Shown in pieces: positions 8,972 to 17,127 of a DNA stretch of 32,738 nucleotides. Every line of letters begins with the position of its first letter. Within the stretch, counting starts at the first letter, position 1. The DNA lies in the IMG/VR virus record IMGVR_UViG_3300028025_005522, positions 1-32,738 of that record. The stretch is one strand, 5' to 3'. Both the position numbers and the translations under genes were made by a program. Below the pieces are notes generated by a model. That model made no database searches. It was not told the origin of the DNA and worked only from the letters and a program-made list of their open reading frames with translations. Origin of the DNA: a virus.

Positions 8972-11809
8972 ATGGCTAAGAAACAATTAGACATTATTGT
9001 TGGTGTTGATAGTTCACAGATAGATAATGCGGTAGCAAAGACTGGTGAATTAAAGAAACTGAGTGATAATATATCAATTCAATATGATATTGATGGTAAA
9101 CCTATTGATGTTGTTATTAATAAATCCCTCAACTTACAAAAACAAGTTAGGGTTTTAACAGCAGAATTACGTAAAACTAAGGAAGGTACCGCAGAATTTA
9201 AGTTATTATCAACAGCATTAAGTGATGCAAATGACCAATTAGCTAAGAGTAATGCAAAATCAAAAGACTTATTTGGTTCATTATCTTTATTACCAGGTCC
9301 TATTGGACAATTTGCTAGTCAAATTGGTGGAGCAATTGATTTATTAAAGGTATTTTCATCATTTAGTTTAAAGGACCTACAGTTCCAATTAAAGGAAACA
9401 GGTAATGATATTGTTGATATTGCTAAAGGATTTTTGGGATTAAACAGTACCACAAATGAAGTTACAAATGTTACAAATCAAGCAGCAAAAGCAACTGAAA
9501 ATCTTAGTGATAATTTAATAGACGTATCAACTAATGCTGCTGCCACATCAGGAGCAATCAGTAGTACTGCAAAACAAACTCAATTATTATCAATTGAAAC
9601 GGATGCATTAGGTAATAAAACAATTAATGCTGTCAAGCCTATTAAGGATATGACCGCTGCTGAATTACAATTATTTAATGCAGAAAGACAAGCGGCAATA
9701 GGGGCTGGTTTACAAACGGCTGCAACAGATGGACTTGTTGCGGCAGAAAAAACGGCAACATTTTGGACAAGTACTTTAGGTAAAACAATTCAAGGTGTTT
9801 TAATTGGTACAGGTATTGGTATTGCAATTGTATTAATTGGTGAATTAATTAGTTTAATATATAAATGGGTTTCAAGTACAGAGGACGCAGATATAGCCAA
9901 TAAAAGATTAACTGAAACAATAAAAGAACAACAAAGGATTCTTGAAAATGACCAACAAGCAATTGAACTATCAATAAGATTAAACGTTGCTAGAGCTAAG
10001 GCTGCAGGTAAAACAGAACAAGATATATTTGAAATTACTAAACAAGGTGGTAAAGATAAGTTGGCATTACTTCGTGAATTTGATAAACAATTATACGAAG
10101 ATCAAAAGAAAATAACCAACGATAGAAAATTAACAGAAGAAGATAGAGCAAAATTATCAGAAGAAATTAATGCAAAAATCCTTAAAAACGGTCAAGATAT
10201 TACAAAACAGATTATCGAAAACGGAATTATGGAATATGATAATCAAGCATTATTATTGAATAAGAGAAAAGAACTGGTTAAGAAATTTGGTGAGGATGAA
10301 TATAATAGAAGATTAAAAGAATTAGATGCACTTATCCAATTAGAGATAGATAAAGATGCAACAGATAAAAAAGTATTACAAGGATATTTGGATGAAAAAA
10401 GACGTATCCAAACTAAACACGATAAGCTAACATTTGCTGAAGCAGAGTTAATGCGTCAACAGAATGCTAAAAAAGTTAAAGATGCTTTAGAAGAAGATAC
10501 TAAACGTGTTGAAGCATACAATTCAAAAATTGCTGATATTGAAATTGCAGCAATTGAGGATGAACAAAGAAGACAAGAGGAAGCAAGACTTAAGAAATTA
10601 AATGACGATAAAACGGCATTACAATACGATTATGAGTTTCAAAAACGTACCAAAGAAGAACAAATGAAAGTCTTTAAGGATATGGAAACTCAATATGCAA
10701 TGGACATTCTTAAAATTAAAGATTCATTCTACATTAAACAATTCCAATTAATACAGGAAGCTGCATTAAGAGAAAAGGAATTAGCAACAAGTGTAAAAGA
10801 ACAGGAATTAGATAATAATAGAATTAGATTAGAACAACAAAATGATTTTAACACTGTTTATGGTGATTTTATCTTTGGTAACAAAGGTTTAAAAGCACAG
10901 TGGGAAAAGTATTTTGTTGATTTAAGAGAAATATATAACAATGAGTACGTTGCAACTGAGGAACAATTAGTTAAAGAAAAGGAACAACTTCAGGTTGATT
11001 TAGATGGTAAGAAAATTACTCGTGAATCTTATGCAGCACAAATCAAAATTATTGAGGATAAATTAATCCAAAATAGACAACAAAATACTCAAAGACAATT
11101 AGAATTAGATAGATTAGAATTAGATTCTAAACGTGCAAATGCAGATATGACCATTCAAGTAGGTGAAAGACTTGCTTCAGCATTATCTGCAATTGCTGGT
11201 AAAAATAAACAAATCCAAAAGGCGGCAGCACTTGTTGAAGCTACTATTGCAATTGCACGTATCATTACAGATACATCAAGAGCTATTGTTGCGTTCTCAG
11301 CATCAGTTGCACCATTAGGACCAGCAGGTATCCCAATTGCTGCAGCCTACGCTGTTAAAGCAAAGATTAGTGCAGGATTAGGAATTGCAACAATTATAGC
11401 ACAAGGTATTGGTAAACTTAAATCAATTGATGAAAGTGATAGTGGTGGAACATCAGGAACCGCAAGTTCACAACAATCAAATAATTTAGGTAGAGGATAT
11501 GCAAGAGGTGGATATATAGATGGTCCACGTCACGCACAAGGTGGAACAATGATTGAAGCTGAAGGTGGTGAAGCTGTAATGACAAGAGGTGCTGTAACGA
11601 TGTTTGCACCTTTATTATCAACTCTAAACCAAATGGGTGGTGGAACATCATTTGCACCAAACTTGATGGTTACAAGACCTGATAGTCCAATTGTAAGTAA
11701 CCCTGCACAAGAACAATCACCATTAATAATGAAAACATATGTTGTATCTAAGGATATGACAAACGAACAAGAAAAACAGGCTAGACTGAAAAATCTAAGC
11801 ACTTTATAA
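8972..11809 (+). CDS. Tail tape measure protein
   Basis: A 945-residue protein with the architecture of a tape measure. There is an N-terminal charged, helical region, a hydrophobic segment at about residues 270-298 (GVLIGTGIGIAIVLIGELIS), then a long coiled-coil-like stretch rich in Glu, Lys and Gln (about 310-740). A second long hydrophobic region (about 752-816, with ATIAIARIITDTSRAIVAF) follows, and then a Gly-rich tail with GRGYARGGYIDGP and GGEAVMTRGAV, which is typical of tape measure C-termini. In the family it sets tail length and is ejected through the tube at infection. At roughly 1.5 angstrom per residue the tail would be near 140 nm, pointing to a long-tailed virion. A 1-base gap separates it from the small basic gene downstream. 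Confidence 0.85.
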   Translation: MAKKQLDIIVGVDSSQIDNAVAKTGELKKLSDNISIQYDIDGKPIDVVINKSLNLQKQVRVLTAELRKTKEGTAEFKLLSTALSDANDQLAKSNAKSKDLFGSLSLLPGPIGQFASQIGGAIDLLKVFSSFSLKDLQFQLKETGNDIVDIAKGFLGLNSTTNEVTNVTNQAAKATENLSDNLIDVSTNAAATSGAISSTAKQTQLLSIETDALGNKTINAVKPIKDMTAAELQLFNAERQAAIGAGLQTAATDGLVAAEKTATFWTSTLGKTIQGVLIGTGIGIAIVLIGELISLIYKWVSSTEDADIANKRLTETIKEQQRILENDQQAIELSIRLNVARAKAAGKTEQDIFEITKQGGKDKLALLREFDKQLYEDQKKITNDRKLTEEDRAKLSEEINAKILKNGQDITKQIIENGIMEYDNQALLLNKRKELVKKFGEDEYNRRLKELDALIQLEIDKDATDKKVLQGYLDEKRRIQTKHDKLTFAEAELMRQQNAKKVKDALEEDTKRVEAYNSKIADIEIAAIEDEQRRQEEARLKKLNDDKTALQYDYEFQKRTKEEQMKVFKDMETQYAMDILKIKDSFYIKQFQLIQEAALREKELATSVKEQELDNNRIRLEQQNDFNTVYGDFIFGNKGLKAQWEKYFVDLREIYNNEYVATEEQLVKEKEQLQVDLDGKKITRESYAAQIKIIEDKLIQNRQQNTQRQLELDRLELDSKRANADMTIQVGERLASALSAIAGKNKQIQKAAALVEATIAIARIITDTSRAIVAFSASVAPLGPAGIPIAAAYAVKAKISAGLGIATIIAQGIGKLKSIDESDSGGTSGTASSQQSNNLGRGYARGGYIDGPRHAQGGTMIEAEGGEAVMTRGAVTMFAPLLSTLNQMGGGTSFAPNLMVTRPDSPIVSNPAQEQSPLIMKTYVVSKDMTNEQEKQARLKNLSTL

Positions 11810-11810
11810 T

Positions 11811-11939
11811 ATGGCTAAAGGAAAGTCACAATCAAGTAACAAAATATCTTTTGGTAAGAAAAAATCTCAACCAAATGGTAAAAAGTCCTATGGACCTAAA
11901 TCACAAAAACCTAAGTCTTACCGTGGACAAGGTAGATAA
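11811..11939 (+). CDS. Very basic 42-residue protein
   Basis: ATG immediately after the tape measure stop (TATAATATGG), coding for a protein starting MAKGKSQSSNKISFGKKK and ending KPKSYRGQGR, with a TAA stop. It contains only Lys/Arg, Ser, Gly, Gln, Pro and a few aromatics, with repeated KSYG/KSYR motifs, and has no acidic residue at all. This composition suggests a disordered nucleic-acid-binding or virion-internal peptide. It falls between the tail and head modules, tightly spaced on the upstream side. The start context and lack of internal stops support a real gene despite its size. Confidence 0.65.
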   Translation: MAKGKSQSSNKISFGKKKSQPNGKKSYGPKSQKPKSYRGQGR

Positions 11940-11946
11940 AAATATA

Positions 11947-11962
11947 TATATTTAATAATATG
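11947..11962 (+). promoter_or_regulatory. Leader element TATATTTAATAATATG (copy 2)
   Basis: Identical over 16 bases to the element before the gene at 7846, again in a short intergenic gap (20 bases) and ending in the start codon. It opens the head gene module. Confidence 0.4.
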
Positions 11963-14164
11963 ATTAAGAAAGATAAAGTTTATGAATTAAAAATAGAAGA
12001 AGATGATGATTTATCAGGTATTGATTCTATTTCCCTTGTTGATGAACCAGCAATTGAAGTTAATTGGATGTTTTTTAATAAAGTTAAACAAGAAGATTTT
12101 CACATTCCTGACGGAGAAGATGAATTGTATCTTGAAAAATTAATGAAATATGGTCAATCAGAGGAAGAATTTCTTGCTGAGGGATGGGAATTTGTAAAAG
12201 TAATTGAAAATGAAAAGGATCAATTTTATTCAACAAACCCAAATGATGATTCAAGATTAGATACTGATTATTATAGAGTTAGATTTAAATATGATTTGTC
12301 ACCAAACATATCACAAAGTGCAATTATTCCAACCACAAGAAATTTCTGTAAAACTTTAATTCAACAAAATAGAGTTTGGAGAAATGAAGATATTGAAGCA
12401 ATTACCAACGATTTTGGTGATAGTGCAAGAATGTGGAGAGGTGGATTTAATTGCAGACATAAGTGGTTTCAAATTCTATATAAAAGAACAGGGGATATAA
12501 TTAATAAATCTTCTGTAAATAAAGATAAAATAACAGGTCCATTAGGTGTTCCACTTCCTGGCACACCAGACTTTGTACAACCAAATACCGTTACAGGACC
12601 AACTCTTGCAAATCCATCACCTTCAACAATTAGGAATTTGGGTTTATCTAAAGAAGACTTTGCTAAAATCTCAATTGACTACGATGACACATTATCTACT
12701 CAAAGAGGTAAAGATTTAGCACGTAGACTAATGAACGAAGGAAACGAGGTTATAATTGTAACAAGAAGACGTAAAATGGATGGTCAATCTGTATATAGAG
12801 TGGCTGAAGAATTGGGTATCCCAAGGGACAAAGTTTTCTTTACTGAAGGACAATTAAAATGGAGAAAGTTAAAAGAATTACGTGTCCAAAGACATATAGA
12901 TAATAGTCCTGATGAAATTGATGCAATTAAAAAGAATGCACCATTAATTAGAGCAGATAAGTTTGAAATTGTTGCACCAAATCTTAATGTATATGGTTAC
13001 CATACAAGATTTTTCCAAATCTGTCCTGGCGCACAAGCAACCTTTGAACATCTAATATCTATGGATAATGATGAGGATACCATCGGAATGATTAGAAGTG
13101 CGGCACAAGTGGCAGATAATGTATTTAGAATTGAGGATGAAGTAATTAAATCTGAATTAGCAACACAACATCAATATGAAGAAGCGGTAGTTTTGGTTGA
13201 TGACTTTAAAGATATTATAAATGAAGTAGATAAGATTAGTGGTATGGTACACGATGTATCATATATGGATGGTCATATTGAGAAAATTAGAGAATATCTA
13301 AAAGAAGATATGGGATATGATGTTGGTACAATTGGTGGTTTTGAAGACCCTAATATTAGAAAGAAAAAGAAAAAACAGAATATGGAAAGTTATTCTGACT
13401 ATCCTGAATCTGTTAAGAACAATGCTAAGGCAGTACTTAAATGGGTGGATGAGAATGGTTGGGGTGATTGTGGAACTGATGTGGGTAAACAACGTGCTAA
13501 TCAACTTGCTAATGGTGAACCAATATCAGAGGAAACAATCCAACGTATGTACTCATACCTATCACGTCACAAAGTAGATTTAGAATCTTCAAAGAGTTAT
13601 GACGATGGTTGTGGTAAATTGATGTACGATAGTTGGGGTGGATTATCAGCACTTAGTTGGGCTGAATCAAAAGTTAATTCATTTGGAAAGAATGATATGT
13701 CACTTCAAAAGTTTGCAATTGATTCAGAAGAAAAGAGAATAGTAATTGGACCAGCAATGGTTCCTGATTTAAAAATCTATAGAAAAGACAAAGAGGGGAA
13801 CCCTTACCACGTTTATTTCAGTGCAGAAACAATTAGAATGATTGCCGAGAAGTATATGAGAAACAAATATATTGACAATAATGACGAGAATCACGATGGT
13901 ACAGCTGTAAAGGATGTATATGTAATTGAATCTTGGATTAAGGAAGATATGCAAGATAAGTCCAACAAGTACGGGTATAACGAATTACCTATTGGAACTT
14001 GGTTTGTTTCAATGAAAGTAAAAAATGAAGATGTTTGGAACAAAGTAAAACAGGGTGAATTGAACGGATTTAGTGTTTCAGGTTACTTTGAAGAGGTTGC
14101 AGCATTCTGTAGAGAAGAGATGTTCCTTAAAAAAGTAGCTGAAATTATAAAAAATATAAAATAA
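11960..14164 (+). CDS. Multidomain head maturation protein: MuF-like segment, HAD-like domain, XkdF-type protease
   Basis: A 734-residue fusion. Residues about 120-175 contain CKTLIQQNRVW and GGFNCRHKW, resembling the C-terminal end of Mu gpF-like minor head proteins. Residues about 235-345 look like a HAD-type phosphatase: SIDYDDTLS (Asp240, Asp242) as motif I, VIIVTRRR as motif II, a Lys in KWRKLKE, and HIDNSPDEI as the last acidic motif. Residues about 480-570 form a small domain with YPESVKNNAKAVL, GKQRANQLANGEPIS and MYSYLSRH found in phage head proteins. Residues about 590-715 match XkdF-like putative serine proteases (KIYRK, YFSAETIRMIAEKYM, NHDGTAV, GFSVSGYF). It lies directly before scaffold and capsid genes, fitting a prohead protease. 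The HAD-like insertion is the odd part. Confidence 0.7.
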   Translation: MIKKDKVYELKIEEDDDLSGIDSISLVDEPAIEVNWMFFNKVKQEDFHIPDGEDELYLEKLMKYGQSEEEFLAEGWEFVKVIENEKDQFYSTNPNDDSRLDTDYYRVRFKYDLSPNISQSAIIPTTRNFCKTLIQQNRVWRNEDIEAITNDFGDSARMWRGGFNCRHKWFQILYKRTGDIINKSSVNKDKITGPLGVPLPGTPDFVQPNTVTGPTLANPSPSTIRNLGLSKEDFAKISIDYDDTLSTQRGKDLARRLMNEGNEVIIVTRRRKMDGQSVYRVAEELGIPRDKVFFTEGQLKWRKLKELRVQRHIDNSPDEIDAIKKNAPLIRADKFEIVAPNLNVYGYHTRFFQICPGAQATFEHLISMDNDEDTIGMIRSAAQVADNVFRIEDEVIKSELATQHQYEEAVVLVDDFKDIINEVDKISGMVHDVSYMDGHIEKIREYLKEDMGYDVGTIGGFEDPNIRKKKKKQNMESYSDYPESVKNNAKAVLKWVDENGWGDCGTDVGKQRANQLANGEPISEETIQRMYSYLSRHKVDLESSKSYDDGCGKLMYDSWGGLSALSWAESKVNSFGKNDMSLQKFAIDSEEKRIVIGPAMVPDLKIYRKDKEGNPYHVYFSAETIRMIAEKYMRNKYIDNNDENHDGTAVKDVYVIESWIKEDMQDKSNKYGYNELPIGTWFVSMKVKNEDVWNKVKQGELNGFSVSGYFEEVAAFCREEMFLKKVAEIIKNIK

Positions 14165-14233
14165 TTTGGGAATATATATAAATTTCCATATTTAGAAGTA
14201 GAACAATAAATTAAAACAAAATAAAAACAGATT
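14165..14233 (+). promoter_or_regulatory. A-rich leader of the scaffold gene with small hairpin
   Basis: Seventy bases between protease and scaffold genes. It holds a weak hairpin (TGGGAA/TTTCCA, loop of ten, 14167-14188), a CATATTTAG sequence resembling the recurrent leader element, and then about 30 bases with almost no G or C before the ATG. Such unstructured A-rich leaders favour initiation in Bacteroidota. Confidence 0.35.
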
Positions 14234-14992
14234 ATGTCTAATCCAAAAACAGCAATTAACGAAATTAAAAAGTTGATGGTGCAGTTTGGTTTTATAGCTG
14301 ATGAACCTGTTTTAGCGTCTTTCAAACTTGAAGATAATACAATTATCCAAACTCCTAAATTAGAAGTTGGTAATAAGATTGTTAAAATCAACGAGTTATT
14401 TGAACAAGTGGCGTTAGAAGATGGTGAATATAGATTGCAAGAAAACTTTGCAATTACAGTTACTGGAAGCCAAATAGTTACAGTTAAAGAAATTTTCGTT
14501 AGTGCAAAATTAGAAGACGGTACAGAAGTAAAGGTTGAAGGTGACGCATTAGCAGAAGGTGCTAAGGTTGTTGTTATAACTCCTGACGCTGAAATACCAG
14601 CACCAGATGGTGTTCACAAATTGGAAGATGGTACTGAAATTGAAACTAAAGATGGTATGATTGCATCAATCAAAGAAGCTGTTTCTGAGGAAATGGGTGA
14701 AGGTTATGAAGATGATGAAGAAATGCCAGCAGGTTATGATGGAGGTTCACCAATTCAAATTGAATTAATGGATATGTTGAAAGAGTTTGTAAAGAAAATC
14801 TCTGAGAAAATGTCCGATATGGAACAAAAGATGGAAGCAATGAACAATGAGTTTAGTGCTTTCAAATCAGAACCAGCAGCTAAGAAAATATCTGACGGTA
14901 AAACTGACTTTAATAAAGAAATTTCAAATGCTGATTCTGCAGAAGAAAAAGTTGCAGCAATTATGGCTATGAGAGAATCTAATAAAAAATAA
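14234..14992 (+). CDS. Putative scaffolding protein
   Basis: A 252-residue, strongly acidic protein between the protease and the capsid gene, the usual scaffold position. The first 130 residues contain repeated beta-hairpin-like LEDG units (FKLEDNTI, ALEDGEYRL, KLEDGTEVKV, KLEDGTEIET). A very acidic stretch follows (GEGYEDDEEMPAG), then a helical coiled-coil-like segment at about 178-212 (MLKEFVKKISEKMSDMEQKM). It ends in a charged, Lys-rich C-terminus, which in scaffolds is often the part that contacts the capsid shell. No family name is recognised with certainty. Scaffold is inferred from position, acidity and coiled coil. The LEDG repeats are an unusual N-terminal addition. Confidence 0.6.
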   Translation: MSNPKTAINEIKKLMVQFGFIADEPVLASFKLEDNTIIQTPKLEVGNKIVKINELFEQVALEDGEYRLQENFAITVTGSQIVTVKEIFVSAKLEDGTEVKVEGDALAEGAKVVVITPDAEIPAPDGVHKLEDGTEIETKDGMIASIKEAVSEEMGEGYEDDEEMPAGYDGGSPIQIELMDMLKEFVKKISEKMSDMEQKMEAMNNEFSAFKSEPAAKKISDGKTDFNKEISNADSAEEKVAAIMAMRESNKK

Positions 14993-15019
14993 TTAAAAAA
15001 AATAAAATTTAAACGAATT

Positions 15020-15988
15020 ATGAAAGTTTATTCAAAAGACGAATTTAGTTACGTAGTATCCAGCATTACTGGTTTTACTGACCAAAGTTCACAAGAAATT
15101 GTAGCAAAAGCCTTAATTGGAGCTACAACCCCTGCCAACACTACAGTTAAATTAGGTGTTCGTGGCACACAACAAGTACAATTGTTAAACTCTGCACCAT
15201 CTTTCCAATCAGGAGCTTGTGGATGGAGTGCATCAGGTACAACAACTTTTACTCAAGTATCATTAGCTTCTCAACACGAGAGAGTTAATGAAGAATTATG
15301 TTTCCAACAACTTTGGGATACATACCAATCATTATTGTTACCTCCAGGTCAAGATCCTGAAACTGTACCTTTCTTAAATCAAATTATTGATTTGAAAGTT
15401 AAACAAATCCAACAAAGAATTGAACAAAAATTATGGGGTGCTTTAACAGCATCAGGAGATACTTTCAACGGTTTCAACTACTTAATTACAACTGGTAACA
15501 CATCTGTTGCAACATCTGCTTCAGGTACTACTTTCAGTTCAACTGCGGCTTACGGTTCAAACGGTAACCCAATCACTGAGGTGGACAAATTAATCTCTGC
15601 ATTATCTGACGACGCTTTAGTGTTTGACGATTTAGTAGTGTTTATGTCCTACTCAAATTTCCGACTATACAATCAAGCCTTAGTTAAAGCTAACTTCTTC
15701 CAAAACTACATTGGTACATCTAATGTAACAGGAAATATGACAGCTATTCACCCATCTACTAATGTTAAGGTATTACCTACAATTGGTTTAGCGGGTTCTA
15801 ACAAAGTAACTATCGGACCAGCATCTTATATGTTTTGCGGATTTGACTTAATGTCAGACCACGAGAAGATGGATGCATTCTGGTCAAGAGATTTTGATGT
15901 GTTGAAGATTAGAGCTAACTACTCTTATGCTGCAGCTATTGCAACATTCTCTGGTACTAACTACTTTGCAACTAACGGATTGAGCTAG
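15020..15988 (+). CDS. Major capsid protein
   Basis: A 322-residue protein following the scaffold gene after an A-rich leader. It resembles the HK97-fold capsid proteins of Bacteroidota phages: an N-terminal helix, a glycine-turn segment, LASQHERVNEELCFQQLWDTYQ, and a long helix (LKVKQIQQRIEQKLWGAL) followed by FNGFNYLI, corresponding to the spine-helix region and its surroundings. Later segments (VFMSYSNFRLYNQAL, IHPSTNVKVLPTIGL, DVLKIRANYSYAA) fit the P and A domains. Codon use leans to C-ending codons (AAC, TTC, TAC) compared with the fibre genes, as expected for the most abundant product. No N-terminal delta domain is present, consistent with a separate scaffold. Confidence 0.75.
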   Translation: MKVYSKDEFSYVVSSITGFTDQSSQEIVAKALIGATTPANTTVKLGVRGTQQVQLLNSAPSFQSGACGWSASGTTTFTQVSLASQHERVNEELCFQQLWDTYQSLLLPPGQDPETVPFLNQIIDLKVKQIQQRIEQKLWGALTASGDTFNGFNYLITTGNTSVATSASGTTFSSTAAYGSNGNPITEVDKLISALSDDALVFDDLVVFMSYSNFRLYNQALVKANFFQNYIGTSNVTGNMTAIHPSTNVKVLPTIGLAGSNKVTIGPASYMFCGFDLMSDHEKMDAFWSRDFDVLKIRANYSYAAAIATFSGTNYFATNGLS

Positions 15989-16009
15989 TAAACAAAATTA
16001 TAAAAACTG

Positions 16010-16026
16010 AGGGGTGAAAGTCCCCT
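16010..16026 (+). promoter_or_regulatory. Hairpin between capsid and tail-tube genes
   Basis: AGGGG/CCCCT with a seven-base loop, without a real T tract. It is more likely an RNA-stabilising or partial attenuator hairpin than a full terminator. It sits in a 72-base gap that ends in an A-rich leader. Confidence 0.4.
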
Positions 16027-16060
16027 TTAACATAAACTAAAAAAATTAATTTAATACAAT

Positions 16061-16630
16061 ATGAGTTGTTATATATCCACAGGAGCCGCATTAGGATGTT
16101 CTGATTCAATCGGTGGTGTGAAAAAAATATACGTAGCAGGACAATCAGGTTTTACATCTGGTTACACTTACAATGCTGATAGTGCTATTACAGGTGCTAC
16201 AGATAGTGGTGACGTTACTTACTATGGTTTTGAATTGAAGAGAAACACAAGTTCACTTGTACAAAATACTACTAAGTCATATGAAAATGGTACAGTGTAT
16301 TGGGAACAAGTTTTAACTGCAGTTTTATTCAAGTATGACCAAGAAAAGAGAAACCAATTGAAAGTATTGGGACAAAACGATAATTTACAGATTTTAGTAA
16401 TTGACCAAAATGACGTAGTTTACGTAATTGGTCAAGTAAACTATTCTTACTTATCAGGAGGTTCAGCTGGAACTGGTTTAGCTTTAGGTGACAGAAACGG
16501 ATTTGAGATGATTTTTACGGCACAAGAAAATGAGCCAGCAAGAGTGTTAGAAGCTCCAGCAGGTTACACAGGTACAACACCAGAAGCGTTAATCGCAGCT
16601 GTGTTTACTCAAAGTGCAATCGTAGGATAA
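16061..16630 (+). CDS. Putative major tail tube protein
   Basis: A 189-residue protein beginning MSCYISTGAALGCSDSIGGVKKIYVAG. An N-terminal Cys-x(n)-Gly-Cys followed by GG(V/I)KKIY is a pattern seen in abundant tail proteins of Bacteroidota phages. The rest alternates beta strands (YYGFELKRNTSSLVQ, VYWEQVLTAVLFKYDQEKR, LQILVIDQNDVVYVIGQ), as in tail tube folds, and ends with a flexible segment (GYTGTTPEAL). It follows the capsid gene after an A-rich leader and is followed by a strong terminator, fitting a highly expressed virion protein. Its codon use also resembles that of the capsid gene. A head decoration protein is an alternative. Confidence 0.55.
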   Translation: MSCYISTGAALGCSDSIGGVKKIYVAGQSGFTSGYTYNADSAITGATDSGDVTYYGFELKRNTSSLVQNTTKSYENGTVYWEQVLTAVLFKYDQEKRNQLKVLGQNDNLQILVIDQNDVVYVIGQVNYSYLSGGSAGTGLALGDRNGFEMIFTAQENEPARVLEAPAGYTGTTPEALIAAVFTQSAIVG

Positions 16631-16668
16631 TATTCGGTTTTAGGACCATTTCTATATTCTCTAAAAGG

Positions 16669-16697
16669 AAAAAGGGGACTTATGTCCCTTTTTTTTT
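16669..16697 (+). terminator. Strong rho-independent terminator
   Basis: AAAAAGGGGAC / GTCCCTTTTTT, an 11-pair stem (one G-U) with a TTAT loop and a run of nine T. It ends the head and tail-tube transcription unit 40 bases after the stop. Confidence 0.9.
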
Positions 16698-16726
16698 ATG
16701 CAATACCCTTTCGCTTAAGTTTTTTT

Positions 16727-16738
16727 TATATTTAGTAT
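16727..16738 (+). promoter_or_regulatory. Leader element TATATTTAGTAT (copy 3)
   Basis: Copy of the recurrent element just downstream of a terminator and 19 bases before the start of the next gene, exactly where a promoter for the portal group is expected. No convincing TTTG element is found 19-21 bases upstream. Confidence 0.45.
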
Positions 16739-16753
16739 ATATAGACCCATCAT

Positions 16754-17125
16754 ATGATTATAATGAATAAAGGACAGGTGAATGAATTGGTGTTGAACAT
16801 CAATAATAATTCACGTACCGATTTTAGTGGATATACACTTACATTCTTACATATTCTATCTCAAGAAGAAAAATCATATACGATTAGTATCTCTAATCCA
16901 GCACAATTTGGTGAGAATATTAGATATTGTGAGATTGTATTAGACCTAACAACTAATGATTTAAATTATGAAGGACAATACCAATTAAAAATATATGGTA
17001 ATGGTACTCAATTGGTTTATACAGGGATGGTACGTTTAAATGGTACAACCGAACAGGGTAACGACTTTGTTACTTATGTATCACCTGACGAGGATAATAG
17101 TAATTACATATATATACAAGAATAA
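16754..17125 (+). CDS. Small beta-rich structural protein before the portal
   Basis: A 123-residue protein rich in Asn, Thr and Tyr with alternating hydrophobic strands (GYTLTFLHILS, YCEIVLDLTTN, YQLKIYGNGTQLVYTGMVRL), resembling an immunoglobulin-like or beta-sandwich fold. Two in-frame starts exist. The second ATG, at 16763 (MNKGQVNEL), has the TAATG context favoured here and may be the true one. It is the first gene after the terminator and ends two bases before the portal ATG. A head fibre, decoration or tail accessory role is possible; no family recognised. Confidence 0.6.
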   Translation: MIIMNKGQVNELVLNINNNSRTDFSGYTLTFLHILSQEEKSYTISISNPAQFGENIRYCEIVLDLTTNDLNYEGQYQLKIYGNGTQLVYTGMVRLNGTTEQGNDFVTYVSPDEDNSNYIYIQE

Positions 17126-17127
17126 TT

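Noticed and set aside
11418-11802. Two minus-strand open frames over the tape measure C-terminus
   Set aside because: Opposite a well-supported Gly-rich tape measure tail; His/Leu- or Val-rich shadows.
13317-13577. Plus-strand open frame of 86 codons within the protease gene
   Set aside because: Overlaps the conserved part of the head maturation protein in another frame, with no start context.
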